A stretch of 64,000 nt of DNA, taken from the NCBI GenBank assembly GCA_963170055.1, contig CAUJGJ010000214.1, forward strand, positions 1-64,000. Direction: 5' to 3'. A program made the position numbers and the translations under genes. The notes beneath the pieces are model-generated. The model was not told where the DNA came from. It searched no databases and saw only the letters and a list, made by a program, of their open reading frames with translations. This DNA is from Halisarca cf. caerulea. Lineage: Eukaryota; Porifera; Demospongiae; Chondrillida; Halisarcidae. Shown piece by piece: positions 24,340 to 36,587 of this stretch; positions within the stretch are counted from its first letter, which is position 1; the number at the start of each line of letters is the position of its first letter.

Positions 24340-25440
24340 TACCCCATTTACATTGGAGAAATTTAAAGCGATTTAGTTAAACCGCTTTCGAAAGTGATTT
24401 AACTGAATCGCTTTAACACGTTTTCACACAATACCTTGAACCGATTTCAAAGGCGATTTGTACTCAATAGTGTGAATGCTTTAAATCGTTTTAAGAGACG
24501 TTTACCGTTTTATCCTAAGTAGAAGGCGAAAAGCGTCATCAATTTATACTTTGGTGGTCTTGTTATCCTTTCTTTGTAAAATGAGTGCGTGCATGTAGTG
24601 TATCGCGGCATTTGTCGGTGGTAAAATTCTAGTATCCACTTCTTCAGCTATCTACGGATGGTTTTTTTCCTCTAAAACGTCCGCTATATGTAAAATTTTA
24701 TTTCAACTACCTTGTAGAATCTCTCCGAAATAGAATAAGACTTTTTGCTGTGAATAAAAAACAAAAGTAAAGCCACTGTCCAATTTTTAATCACATTAAC
24801 CTGCTAATTTTAAAATCATTCATCACTTGAAGCGCTTTACTTTAAACCGGTTTCAAACCGACTTCAAACCATCTCGAAAGGTGGTTTAGCTAAACTGGTT
24901 TCCTAACCACTTTAACGTGTTTACACGCAAGCAGTTTAAACCAATTTAACTTTAAACAGGTTCTTTTTTATACTGGCCAATTATTTTTAAGCTAGACTCA
25001 CTGTGTCTGGCTTTTTCACTATTTTCATAACAATTCTGGAGAATTTGTAAACAAAGATTGTTATTGTGCTAAATCTTGGTCATTTTATTGGAGCTACTCA
25101 GATTTTGAACCAGAAATGGGATATATATCGAGCAAGGCAACACATAAGGTAGCCAGGATTACCTTATTTCAGCTGCAGTTTTCTCTTTGGTGTACCAATA
25201 ACAAACCAGGGACCCAGAAATGCAGCATATTTCAATGTATTATTGCTATTGGCTGACCTGTAGAGGCAACTAATTTGTTACCCCTACTGGTAAGGGTAAC
25301 TAATTTGTTACCCTTGCTTTGTTTATACCTCAGAAACACCTGTAATTTGGATACCCCTGAAAATAATTGGCCACTATAAAAAATAACCTGTTTTTAAAGC
25401 GCTTTCTTAACCGGTTTAACGCTCCAGTGTAAATGGGGTA
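24340..25440. mobile_element. TA-flanked element with CCCCATTTACA ends
   Basis: Ends TACCCCATTTACATTGGAG and, inverted, CTCCAGTGTAAATGGGGTA. The subterminal parts are full of facing copies of AAACCGGTTT-like and AGCGATTT-like words. A second, smaller element with TGGCCAATTATTTT ends (about 24966-25383) sits inside near the right end. Non-coding. Confidence 0.75.
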
Positions 25441-25871
25441 ATAATGATGTAATGGTCATGAATGGAGATGAATGCAAGTTGCATAATGCAATTAAGTAGT
25501 GCATTAATTGAGAGTGAATTTTATTATTTTGAATTCGTACTTGGTACAGGGTAGCTACTCTTCGATGTGCTGCTGCTAAAATTGAATTAATAGGTGATTA
25601 TGAAAAATATGCATGCTTGTTAAGAAGTGTTCCGCCATACAGCACTCCCAGCTTGTTTCTTTTTGGGTAGGGTTGGTAATGTAAAATCTTCCTTGCTGCT
25701 TCAGCATGCATGAGACATTCAAACAGTGATCTTTGTGAGGTTGCATGCATGTCTGCTTGTAATAGCATAGTCCTTGTTTGACACCCTGTTGTTGTTATGG
25801 TACAAACTGGTGTATACAATTCCTAAAAATTGTATTTGTGCATGCTTTTATATCATTTCATTATATTGTAG

Positions 25872-25922
25872 CCAAATTTTGAAGCGCAAGGCAAAATGTT
25901 TAAGGAGTATCATGATGCATTG
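25872..25922 (+). CDS. Kinase/coiled-coil gene, exon 7
   Basis: 17 codons (PNFEAQGKMFKEYHDAL), phase 0, acceptor ATATTGTAG, donor TTG/GTAAGT. Short and charged. Confidence 0.7.
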
Positions 25923-26125
25923 GTAAGTTATGGATTCCGAATTCTTCCATGACATGCAGATTATTTTGGAATTAATATGCCTTTAATATAGTGGAGTTTG
26001 TTACTATAGATATGCAGCAGCATTACTTTGCCAAGTACAATTAAATTGGTAAAGGTTGTACTTGACACTTTCGATTTTATGTATTGATGATTCATGCATT
26101 GTAATACTACTCTATGGATCCTTAG

Positions 26126-26203
26126 AATAAGGCTGAAGATTACCATACAGAGATTGTTAGATGTAAAAGAGAATTACAATCCAAGCTTGAAGAGTATTCA
26201 AAA
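26126..26203 (+). CDS. Kinase/coiled-coil gene, exon 8
   Basis: 26 codons (NKAEDYHTEIVRCKRELQSK..), phase 0, acceptor ATCCTTAG, donor AAA/GTTAGT. Coiled-coil composition. Intron 7 before it is only 203 bases. Confidence 0.8.
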
Positions 26204-26622
26204 GTTAGTCACAGATTTAAGGTCCTCTAGTCATGATTTGTGTTTACTTGATCTATACTATGTTTGAAGACTATAATTATGATACTTAGTAATGCCGAAA
26301 TATAAATTGTTCTATGGCTGTGGTCAACATCAAAGTGAAACGTGTGCTAGTTTGCAGAGCCAATGCACACTATTAGCTTTGATGAATGCTCAACTGAACT
26401 GTGCTCAATACTGTAATGTCACATGCAGTTTTCCTTTGAGATGTTAAATGTAATTTAAAACTGTTTTTCATAATTTTATTTCACTTTCAACTTGCATGCT
26501 TGCAAATATATTGCCACCTTGAGCAATCACAACAAATCAATCCCTAGCAATTAATGTTGTCACGAAACCCCCCTGCTGAGCAAATTTCAAACTATAAATG
26601 CAGAAGCCATGCAACAAGTTAG

Positions 26623-26685
26623 TTACTGTACGGCCAAGTGCATGTGCATTGTCTCTTTATTGCACACTTGGCTGTACAGTAACTA
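26623..26685. repeat. Short inverted repeat (hairpin)
   Basis: GTTACTGTACGGCCAAGTGC and its near reverse complement GCACACTTGGCTGTACAGTAAC face each other across about 20 bases. Related wording (AGCCAATGCACAGTTGG) appears in the repeat at 33410-34390. Confidence 0.7.
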
Positions 26686-26812
26686 TTATGAATAATGCCA
26701 TCTTAGTATGATGCTACATGGAGCACATAGTTGGAAAATGCAATAATTTGGTGTTTCCTGCCTTTCTGGCCTAATAATAATTATATAATATATATAAATT
26801 TATATATTACAT

Positions 26813-27778
26813 TAACCTTTTAACGCCCGCGTTCTTTTGTCATCGTTAAACCCTTAACGCCCACAAGCCAATATATTGGCACAAACTGTGTTTTTTCCTT
26901 GATTTGTACACTTTTTGTAAGGGAAAAATGCTCAGGTGTCTAGCCAAAAGCATCATTGGGGTATAGGTATACGTCGCCGAATTTTCGTATGAGGCAATTT
27001 TAATCGAATTCGGCAGTAAATTGTGCCACCCGCACAGTTTGATTGTGACAACGAAAATTTCATCACATGTACCCCCAAATTTAACCGCTTTGTACCAATT
27101 CAAGATTCGAAGATGCCCAACTAAGCAATATATGTCATTTGAAAGACTAAGAATGTCTACAGAATACACGAAATGGCATTTTAAAAAGAAAAGAAGCTAA
27201 AATATGGGGTTTTGACAAGGTATACAATGCGTCAGAGAACAAACTGGTGAACAATGACATCTAAATAGAAGTTAGGAGCATACCAGTAGTCCTTCTGATC
27301 CAATCACATGTCGTTTCGGCGAATATTTCCTCACAGGCGAAGTTACAAACCTCAGAAAATTCGAAAATGTCGATGAAGAAGACAAAGGCGAGTTTTTCGC
27401 ATCAACTGCTCACATTTCGCAGTGATATCTCTTGTTCTCTCTATATATACTTGATGTGTACTTGAAAAACCTGTCTTTCGTCTGAAATTGTGCATTTTCG
27501 ATTGCACTCAACAAACTGTAGCCATTTTATTATTGCGCAACTCAGTAAACTATCGTAAAATAAGCAGTATACTAGCGTTTTACTGTGAACAAGTGCGTTA
27601 GATAGCCAAATTCTACTGTTCTTTTATACAGTAAGAACACTTGCTATGGGTATAAACTTTGCACGATATTATACTGAAACTCTAGGCTATCTTTCAGTAT
27701 TTTGTTCGTGCATCACGGGTCTTAAGGGGTGAGGCTTTGTAGAGCCAATAAATTGGCTTTTGGGCCTTAAAAGGTTAA
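26813..27778. mobile_element. TTAA-flanked element, about 0.97 kb
   Basis: TTAA then CCTTTTAACGCCC at the left, GGGCCTTAAAAGG then TTAA at the right. The subterminal GCCAATATATTGGC / GCCAATAAATTGGC words also face each other. piggyBac-like in target choice. No transposase frame. Confidence 0.8.
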
Positions 27779-27803
27779 ATGCTCTATATTGTCTTATATG
27801 ATT

Positions 27804-28985
27804 GCATGTGGGACATGTCCAATTCGCACTTTTATGGCTTCAGTGGTTACAAAATTTACCTTCGCTTTTTTGTATTATTTCTCTTGACAAAATAGTGCTA
27901 TCTTCTAGCAACTGGTATCATCGTATAGACAGCTATATTACCTTTCGTTTGATGCCAAACTTGAAAGTATTCAGTTCGTTGTAACAAAAGTATATGCATT
28001 CTCCCTAAACATATAAAAACATGAAAAAAGGCCGGGAGGCAGTGCAGCTTTGAAGCTGGGGGCATAAATATTGGCATGCAGGTTCCTGTATCAGGTTCAA
28101 GTATCTAAAACTTCCATGTTGGGAATTTGAAGATCTCTAATAGTTTTAGAGAAAATCAGTGAAAACTGCAATTTCATATGATGTAAGCTCACCTTTTCGC
28201 CTATAATTTGTGAATATGGCAATGGATCAAAATCCCCTACATGGAAGTTCTGGATTATTCTATAATACAGCCGAAAAACGAAGAAAAGTAGGGCAATGGG
28301 CGGTTTGCCACTGCCTCCCAGCCATTAAAGTTTTCTAGGACCTAGAACTACCTAGCAGCCATTTTGTTACATGACTGCGGCATGATACATTGAAGTGACG
28401 TCACCTTAAGGAATCACTAGTAAAGTGGAATAGAGGCAGAATTTCTGTATTCTGAGACTAAGTCCTTTTATTTCGTACCTTTTCGTCACTGATATGTAGT
28501 TTTACTTTGCCGAGAAAGACGGAAAACTCCCAAATTTTGGTGCTGCAATTTCATATGCGCACTAAAAGTCTTCAAAGATTAAAGAACATGTATTTCTGAA
28601 AGAAAGAAGCCCTAAGAACCTCTAATCTGGTTAGCTCGGTAACCCAGACTTTTACTGACGTGTACAAACTATAAATTGTCTTTTGATTCGCTTAGTTTTG
28701 TATCGCCAGCCCCTTCTCTGTTTCTCCTTTATGAGCATCAAGGGAAAGCATCTGGCGACGTGAAACTAAGATTCATCGTAGGCGAAAGTTTGAGGCTTTG
28801 AGCAAGTCGATCTTTGGCAGTTTGAACTATATGTAGGGCTGTTTTGAAATCTTTACATCAAAATCTTGTGCCAAAGTCATGGGCTGGTCACATGAATTTG
28901 TATCACAAAGCCTGCTAAGGTTGTGAAATTCCTTCTATTAGACACCTCTGCTGAAATTCTAAGCTCACGGACATGTCCCACATGC
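27804..28985. mobile_element. Family F element, copy 1 (1.18 kb)
   Basis: Ends GCATGTGGGACATGTCC and GGACATGTCCCACATGC. The whole length is repeated in reverse orientation at 31914-33087. No long reading frame; non-autonomous. Confidence 0.9.
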
Positions 28986-29178
28986 GATACCAAGTTGAAT
29001 TTAGCACAGCAAGACTTGCTAATAGTAAGGGCAATCAGGATCCTGGTGTAGGCTGGACAAAGACCAGCCCTTGCTAGCTGATGTAACCAGCTCCTTAACA
29101 CATCTTGCGCCATGCATGCGTTATTTGCATCCTGCATGAACCGTAACCCCATTCTATGTACCATGCATGCACTGTAAT

Positions 29179-29685
29179 ATACCGTATAGCGGGAAATTTT
29201 CGCGGAGTAATATTTTCACGGATTTCGCGGTTATCCCAACATTCGCGAAATTTTTAATCCGCGAAATCTTAGCACTAGTCATGTACACTCACACTACGCC
29301 GGGCTCAGGTAGTACGTACACGCTAGGTCCCTGCACCATTGTTCTTGTGTGTTAGCAGCAGTTTATCGAAAAGCGTGCTATATATACGTCGCTTTTTCCC
29401 TTCTTCAAACGAAGCGATCAGGTGGAGCGTGCACACCTGAATGTTTCACCTCCCATTAGAAAGCAAAAGTAACCTCAAATCTTCGATTGAAGTGTAAATG
29501 GTGTAAACGGCTTCAACTTGTGCCATTTCGTTTACACGATACACTAAAAAACTACTTTCCTACCATCGCCTAAGAAAAAAATGGCCTCCTGAATTTTGGG
29601 ATCCGCGAAAATATTATCCGCGAATTTCAATAAATAAGCCATTCGCGAAAGTTTTACCCCACGAAAATTTTCCGCTATACGGTAT
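29179..29685. mobile_element. Family K element (507 bp, TA flanked)
   Basis: TACCGTATAGCGGGAAATTT at the left, TTTTCCGCTATACGGTA at the right, so TA target duplications. Rich in GCGAAA/TTTCGC words. A relative lies at 40598-41030 and a lone right end at about 45764-45792. Confidence 0.85.
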
Positions 29686-30074
29686 ACCCTAGCTCATTAT
29701 GTACATACACAGGGTGTTTATAACCGTCTGTTGCTTGTTCCGATTGTGGGCGGTGCTTGTTTTCTACATCATCAATTAGCAGCTGTTTTTGATGCGTCAT
29801 TCAGCGTCATTCAGATGACGTATGAAAATTTACATATCAACAGAATGGGGGAAGAAGGCGACTTTTGTGATGCTATGCCTACGTATCCTTGAAACGTCAC
29901 GGAAATGGCAGTTTTGTTGAGGGTGAAGATAAAGTCACTTGGTTAGACCTCAGATGCCTTTGAATCTCACCAAATCCAACTTCGATGGAATCTTAAGATG
30001 TTTCTGTTTGTGGAAATCGTTCCGGGCATAGTGCTACAATCAAGCAGTTTCTTGCAATTGAACCATTTATGTTA

Positions 30075-30950
30075 CGCAGGTAAGTTATGGCAGATTCGTG
30101 GTTGCAAAGGGCGTTTGGTGGTTTTCAAAGGTATGCGATTAAATCGTAACGCCCAATTCTAATTATCACGTTGTATCCGCGTGACCGTGCACCTTGATAG
30201 TTTTCAAGATTTCAATGGTTTCACCAGCAAAAGAAAGGATTATGGCATGTCATTTTAGCGAATGGATGGTAATAGAGTGAGAAATTACAGATCTGCGAGT
30301 ATTCGAACTTCAAAATCACTAACTTACCTCCAAAGTTATAATCGTATCTGCAGCGTTTAAATAAGCCTCCGCAACACTGAGAACACGTGCTGTCCACGTG
30401 ACCAAGGGCGAAAGATGCACTCTTGTGCATAGGAAAGTTATGGCAAAAAAGGCGGAGAACTAAACCTCTACCTGTATGCTTCTAACTTCGTCAGGTTTTT
30501 CCTAAAGGGCCGAACAAATTTTGGATATGGGAAGATTGTCGGTTATACCGTTCAGTTTATGCACCGCCTTTTGTTGCTACAACCGCTCTGTTGGAGAAGA
30601 AATCTTTTGACATAACAGCCGTGGAATGGAGCAGCGCCTCCCCATATCCAAAAATGTAAGTTCGGGCTATGCTCTATCTTGTGAATCGACTTGTGCAGCA
30701 AAACTCAGAGGTCTTCCTTTCCGCCTTTTTGCGTATTTGCTAATTTTGATATGGTTGAAAAATAGCGACCATGCAAAAGGTACAACATGTTTTCGGTGCT
30801 TTAAATGACACTCGAGTAAAATATGAATGCTCAGTTTGCTATCTGTATGGTTTCTTGAGGTTTGGAAGCTAAAACCAAGCGTTTAATTCGAAGCGTTTGG
30901 AAACGGCAGCCATTTTGTTTTATGGCAAAATCTGCCATAACATACCTGCG
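30075..30950. mobile_element. Family C element (876 bp)
   Basis: CGCAGGTAAGTTATGGCAG at the left and CTGCCATAACATACCTGCG at the right. The GGCAGCCATTTTGTTTTATG block sits beside the right end. Short frames beginning MEQRLP inside recur in other copies and are part of the repeat, not a gene. Confidence 0.88.
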
Positions 30951-31499
30951 GAGTAAGGCTTCGATCATGTGATATGTACATGACATTTCATGACATATAA
31001 TTTTTGTGTAGAAGCAAGGGCGATTGCACTGCACAATATTTGTTCTACTTTTCGTACATTCGAAAGCCTTTATTTATCAAAAGTTAATGTCACGTACATA
31101 TAGTTGTGGAAGGGAGCTTGGAAGATCAAATTCACGATCAATAGTAGGTACAGTGAACTGCAGCAGTACTTAGTACGTAATTCACGGCAAAATCGCCCTG
31201 CTATTTTGCAGTTGGTGGTATGCTTAAAGCACATTTTGAAGGCTCAAACAGAGATCATTCGTACTTTTGTAAGGTTTTGAAGTTTGTAAAACCGACTTTT
31301 CTATTTGAATTTAAGATCAAACTCAGATTATGCACCTTGTTCTTCGATGTCACCGATCGGGCGCTGAATGTCCAGTTCGCTTTTCTTCAATCGTCGATAT
31401 TATAGTTTGTTAAACCGTCTGTCTTCTTCGCATAATGTTCTTCCTCAACTGAATTCCTCCTGCTTACGGCGCATCAATCATTGCAGAGATCAATCACTT

Positions 31500-33278
31500 C
31501 AAACCCTTCGGTAAGGGCAATATGCGATTACGTCACAGCACATGTCACATGATTATCATATGATAATCGGCCCTCAGCTAAGCAAATCCTTCTTGCAAAT
31601 TGCCATGTCGTCAAGTAAATCAGCGGATCAACGTAGGAAGCTTTTGAGTGTTTTATTGTAATCTATATCGAACGCTTCAACTTTTCACTGATGGGGATTT
31701 TGATGCCGCGAGTTTCCAAAAAGTTATTACTGATTATTTTAGTACTTTTTAGTATTTGTCCGTTATCTTGAAAACTCTTTCAGTAAACAAATCCCCATCG
31801 GTAGAATATTGGGTAGACTTATTAGGGACAGTTTAGTCCATATTCTGTGTCTCTAGGCCGAAGTCTCGATTTACTTGAGAGGAATAACTGCTAAATACAG
31901 CTGAAAAGTGGCCGCATGTGGGACATGTCCGCTAGCTTAGAATTTCAGCGGAGGTGTCTAATAGAAGGAATTTCACAACCTTAGCTGGCTTTGCGATACA
32001 ATGTCATGTGACCAGCCTGTGACTTTGGTAAAAGATTTTGATGTAAGGATTTCAAAACAGCCCTACATGACGGTCAAAATGCCAAAGATTGACTCGTTCA
32101 AGGCCTCAAACTTTCTCCTACGATGAATCTTAGTTTCGCGTCACCAGCTGCTTTCCCTTGATGCTCGTAAAGGAGAAACAGAAAGGGCTGGCGATGCAAA
32201 ACTAAGCGAATCAAAAGACAAATTGTAGTTTAAACACGTCAGTAAAAGTCTAGGTTACCGCGCTCACCAGATTAGAGGTTCTTCAGGCTACTTTCCTTCA
32301 GAAAAAGATCGTCTTTGATCTTTGACGACTTTTAGTGCGCATACGAAATTGCAGCACCAAAATTTAGAAGTTGTTTGTCTTTCTCGGCGAAGTAAGACTA
32401 CATATCAGCGACGAAAAGGTACGAAATGAAAGAACTTAGTCTGAGAATACGGAAATTATGCCTCTATTCCACTTTACTAGTGATTCCTTAAGGTGACATC
32501 ACTTCAATGTATCATGCGACAGTCATGTGACAAAATGGCTGCTAGGTACTTCTAGGCCAGTGAAAACTTTAATGGCTGAGAGGCAGTGGCAAACCGCCCA
32601 TTGCCCTACTTTTCTTCGTTTTTCGGCTGTATTATAGGATAATACAGAACTTCCATGTGGGGGATTTTGATCCATTGCCGCATTCACAAGTTATAGGCGA
32701 AAAGGTGAGCTTACATTGTATGAAATCGCGGTTTTCAGTGATTTTCTCTAAAATTATTACAGATCTTCCAATCCCACACATGGAAGTTTTAGATACTTAT
32801 ATAAGGAACCTGTATACCAATATTTATGCCCCCAGCTTCAAAGCTGCACTGCCTCCCGGCCTTTTTTCATGTTCTAATATGTTGAGGGAGAATGCGTATA
32901 CTTTTGTTAGATTGAACAGAATACTTTCAAGTTTGGCATCAAACGAAAGGTAATATAGCTGTCTATACGATGATACCAGTTGCTAGAAGATAGCGCTATT
33001 TTGTCAAGAGAAATTAAACAAAAAAGCGAAGGTAAATTTTGTAACCGCTGAAGCCATAAAAGTGCGAATTGGACATGTCCCACATGCGGCGAGTATTTGT
33101 ATGATAAATGGAAAATTTGGTTGAAATATAGACAGATGTGTAGCTTAAATGTGTTCATACAGTCTAAATGTCGTTGTTTGCCATTTGTGATACACACAAG
33201 AGAAAAAGTGAATTTGTTAGTAACAAAGTCGCCGACTTTCAGAAGCCATTCAAGTGCGAATGGACATGTCCCACATGC
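31500..33278. mobile_element. Family G element, split by a family F element
   Basis: 31500-31913 plus 33088-33278 align in order with an uninterrupted copy at 54778-55380, about 600 bases in both cases. The 3' end is GGACATGTCCCACATGC. The family F copy 2 occupies the gap. The left border is approximate. Confidence 0.8.
31914..33087. mobile_element. Family F element, copy 2 (inverted to copy 1)
   Basis: 1174 bases, reverse complement of 27804-28985 along its whole length, with GCATGTGGGACATGTCC ends. It sits inside a family G element between AAAAGTGGCC and GGCGAGTATT. The intact family G copy reads AAAAGCAGCGAGTATT there. Confidence 0.9.
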
Positions 33279-33713
33279 GTAATCATGGCCAAGGTTGGCC
33301 AAATATCTGCTAATACTGAAATATATACCTAACTACAGTATAATCTTTTTGTATTCCGGCAGTTATAACTTCACTATGGTCGCTTTGAAACATTTGTGTT
33401 GCCCTCTATGAAGGAGTATAATCCCAAGGGTGCGAAGCTCCTGAGGGCTAGTGCAACAATTTAAAAGAGCCAATGCACAGTTGGTCATACAATAACTGAC
33501 TTGTTGTATAGGTGCTTATAGTTTAGGTTTTGAATTACAGCATTAGAGATGCCAAAGTGTACTTGTCTATTGGCAAGCCGCATGGTGTAATTGATGAAAC
33601 TTGATTGTTATCATAACACTAGGCACTTATAGGTGACAATAACAAATTAAGCACACCTGTGGTTGGAAAGGTCAAAAAGTGTGCAATTACCAAAAACAAT
33701 GCCCACTTTTTTC

Positions 33714-34327
33714 TAGTCTTGTTCCCATACCACCCTTGCCACAATCAAAATGGCGGCGAGAAGGGTGGTTTGGTGACTTTAGTCGAGTTTCCCATATTTT
33801 TCGTGGGAGTATCTAATCAAAAAACACGTGACATCGATGACATTTCGCGTGATGTCGAACTACTGCTATGCTAGAATGCTTGAGAGGTGCTGCGGTATCA
33901 GGAGATATCCGAACCCTTAAAAAGTCAAAGAGATACAACAAGGGAGTGTAACAGAGAGACACTCCTGCTCCCGTTGGCAAAGAAACGAAGACGTCCCGAC
34001 CACTAACAAAGCTTAAAATAACCCTTCGCTGGTCTTCCGTTGCAGAACTATATATCCAAGCTTCGCTATCGCCGATGAGAGACATTTTTCAATAACCTTC
34101 TCCGAAACACTAGTCGCTTACAATCTGGGAACATCGAATAAACTGGCCATTCTTCCTGATCTAGTGTATAACGTGAATTACGTGTCATTCTCTATCACGT
34201 GATCAAGCGGCGATTTGATTGGCCAGAATTATTTGTTCTGGCGTGACAAGGTTTTGGATTTAAGTCACCAGACCACCCTTCTCGCTGCCATTTTGAATGC
34301 GGTGAGGGTGGTCTGGGAGCGAGACTA
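33714..34327. mobile_element. 614-bp element with 9-bp target duplication and helicase fragment
   Basis: Terminal inverted repeats TAGTCTTGTTCCCATACC and (inverted) TAGTCTCGCTCCCAGACC are bounded by exact 9-bp duplications ACTTTTTTC (33705-33713 and 34328-34336). A 9-bp duplication is typical of Mutator-like elements. On the minus strand it carries a frame with a RecQ-type helicase ATP-binding motif (listed separately). No transposase, so non-autonomous. It is inserted in a repeat whose uninterrupted copy lies at 42108-42440. Confidence 0.85.
33813..34085 (-). pseudogene. RecQ-helicase-like N-terminal fragment inside a transposon
   Basis: 90 codons containing QRRVILSFVSGRDVFVSLPT followed by GAGVSLCY. 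This matches helicase motif 0 (the Gln) and motif I (Walker A, normally GxGKS) of RecQ-like helicases. The catalytic Lys of motif I is Val, and the other six helicase motifs are absent, so it cannot be an active ATPase. The frame ends inside the element. It may be a captured host gene piece or a relic of a helicase carried by a parent transposon. Confidence 0.65.
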
Positions 34328-34536
34328 ACTTTTTTCCTTTGACGTTAACCACAGCCATACATGCAACAAGTAAATATATCCCATCTATAATTTATGTGAG
34401 TGCATGGTTTTCTTAACTTTCTTTTTTTTGCATATTGTATATATGCATGCCAAGTCCATAAAATGTTATATAATTTCTTCCATCCCAAGGCAATTTAATG
34501 CATGCAAAACAATGATTAGTATGTTTTATTTTATAG

Positions 34537-34605
34537 TTAGGGGATGACTGCAGGAAAAAGGAAGTGCAAATTGAAAATCTAAAGAAAGAAGTGGAGAATT
34601 TAAGT
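34537..34605 (+). CDS. Kinase/coiled-coil gene, exon 9
   Basis: 23 codons (LGDDCRKKEVQIENLKKEVE..), phase 0, acceptor TTTTATAG, donor AGT/GTGAAT. A second acceptor three bases on (TTAG) would remove one Leu without changing the frame. Confidence 0.78.
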
Positions 34606-34711
34606 GTGAATATTGTTTAATACAATGTCATGGTCAATGTCATGCATGTTATTATATGTTGCAATATAACCATTTCTTGCATCAAAATGAAATGTGAGTG
34701 TTTCTCTGCAG

Positions 34712-34804
34712 CACATGGTCAGTGACCAAGACATGAAGTTGGGTACCATGGCCGAAACTAAGAAGTCATTGGCAAATACAAAAACATCTGTTCAGAAACT
34801 TCAA
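34712..34804 (+). CDS. Kinase/coiled-coil gene, exon 10
   Basis: 31 codons (HMVSDQDMKLGTMAETKKSL..), phase 0, acceptor TTCTCTGCAG, donor CAA/GTGTGT. Coiled-coil composition. It is 106 bases after exon 9. Confidence 0.8.
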
Positions 34805-34888
34805 GTGTGTAGCACAATTTTATTATTACAGTATCAGGCACATGTGACTGTATATGCACTATATACTCAGTTGTGATTGTGTATATAG

Positions 34889-34993
34889 GGAGATATTAGG
34901 GCTCTTACCAGGGAGAAACAAAAAATTGAAGGTGAATTGAAAAAAAGCGAGGAGAAGCGAGGGCAATTGACTTCTACAATCAATGGAATGATA
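34889..34993 (+). CDS. Kinase/coiled-coil gene, exon 11
   Basis: 35 codons (GDIRALTREKQKIEGELKKS..), five heptads, phase 0, acceptor GTATATAG, donor ATA/GTGGGT. Dense in Lys/Glu. Confidence 0.83.
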
Positions 34994-35113
34994 GTGGGTT
35001 AATATGCAAATTGAATGTAACATTGTTATAAATTTGTGCATGCATGCATGCATACTATTGGTTATTCTGTTATAATACTTGCATGTGAAGGTTCTTAGAA
35101 TGTCAAGCCACTA

Positions 35114-35490
35114 CTGTATGCGGCGTAAGTTTTGCAGAGCAAAATTTTGCAAATTTCATGCACAAATGAGTTGGCATCTGTGAAACTTTTGCATTGCGAA
35201 AAATCTCTGGAATTGTTTGCACACAATAGAACTTAAGGATGCCATATTTCCTTATAAACATGATAGCCTCTGATCTTGGACTAAAAAACATAAACTATAT
35301 ACAACTTCATCAGTTGTTATGTTTGCCGACAATTGCAAAGAGCTCAAGCATCTACTACAGAAACAATTCCATATTAAGCACCCTGGTGTTTTGCAAAAGT
35401 TTTGAGTGTCACAAAATTCACAAATTTAAATAGCATGATTTAATTTGCGAAAGTTTTACTGTGCAAAACTTTCCTGCTGTATGCCATAGG
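35114..35490. repeat. Dispersed repeat related to 47221-47577
   Basis: The two tracts share CTCTGATCTTGGACT and AAAAATCTCTGGA-type words in the same order. Both end in GCAAAACTTTCCTGCTGTATG-like sequence, reminiscent of family K ends. Non-coding. Confidence 0.6.
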
Positions 35491-36587
35491 TAGGTGTATA
35501 CAACCAACCATGCATGGCTTGTTTGAATTTAGTTAGTTTCTTGTGTGCATGTCAATTATAGTGACTGTTTTTAACATATCAATAATAATAATAATATTGA
35601 GCATCTTTCATATGAATTCTAAAAATCCATGAATCAACAGAATGGATCCTATGAATGGCAGTTTTGTTGAGGGCAAGAAGACACTTGGGTGGACCACTAT
35701 ATACCTCTGGAATCCTTTATTTATACATCCGACCTAAACTGTATCTTTATCTGTATCTTTATCTGTTGGAGTTTGTGAAAATCGTTCCGGGCATAGTGTT
35801 ATAATCAAGTGGTTTCTCACAATTTAGAGATTTATACTAATCTTTGGCTGATTGAGGGGTGCATAAAGGACACATGAATTCTTATGGAATGTATAACCTA
35901 TATTGCATGCATGTGGGATGTGTCCAGATCTGTTATGATAGTGCTATTCAGTTTGTGTAGTGATAAAAGGCTAATATATGGCACCTATGAGAGTGCCTCC
36001 AACCTGTTAGATTTCCCATCAATATAAATAACATAATATTATAATATCCGTATTTTTCAAGGTTCATCCGTGGAATTGCACATCACAATATAGTTGGAAT
36101 TTTGTTAACAATGTTTCTCAAATATGACAGCTGGAACATTGTCAAAGGAAAAAACAACCAGAAATGGCCATTGTTAAACTTAGATCAAGTGCAACTTTAA
36201 AGTATTATAGCTAATTAAACGAAGGTGAAGGCTCCAGTATCTCCCTTAGAACTGGGCAAATACCTTGCCGCAGCATCCAACTTCATCTGAATGTATACGT
36301 TTGTACGGACGGAATCATTCTTCAAAGTGGATGTTTTGCATTCTTTTGAACACAGGCTTTTCACTACAGTCAATAAGAGGTATACAGGCTTGGAAACTAA
36401 ATTGATACCAATTTCAATCTCAGATAGTGACAAATCTACACTTAAAGTCTATTGAAAGTTGTTTCACTCTTAGAGGTAGCCATTTCTGTCCCCCAAATGT
36501 CTCAAATCAAACTCCATGTTTGTTCTTGCTACAGGTTTAAAGCACCAAGAAACCATCTAGATAGCGAGTTGAATGCTCATATTTTGA

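Larger units (their letters stand above)
14726..25871 (+). other. Intron 6 of the kinase/coiled-coil gene (11.1 kb)
   Basis: The largest intron found. It contains a RING-like pseudogene, a perfect hairpin, and transposons at 17660-18310, 19977-21466, 21913-23316 and 24340-25440, each listed separately. In 18311-19500 and 23317-24339 I recognise nothing beyond short sequences shared with the transposons. A missed mini-exon is possible. Confidence 0.5.
33410..34390. repeat. Dispersed repeat, split by a 614-bp transposon
   Basis: 33410-33713 plus 34328-34390 align with 42108-42440 (shared GGCACTTATAGGTGACAAT-like words and GGTTGGAAAGGTCAAAAAGT). The second copy lacks the transposon. The nature of the repeat is unknown; its ends are not clear. 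Confidence 0.7.
26204..34536 (+). other. Intron 8 of the kinase/coiled-coil gene (8.3 kb)
   Basis: Almost entirely transposons, listed separately. In 28986-29178, 29686-30074 and 30951-31499 I see only fragments shared with other repeats (for example TCGTTCCGGGCATAGTG, also at about 35780). Confidence 0.55.
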
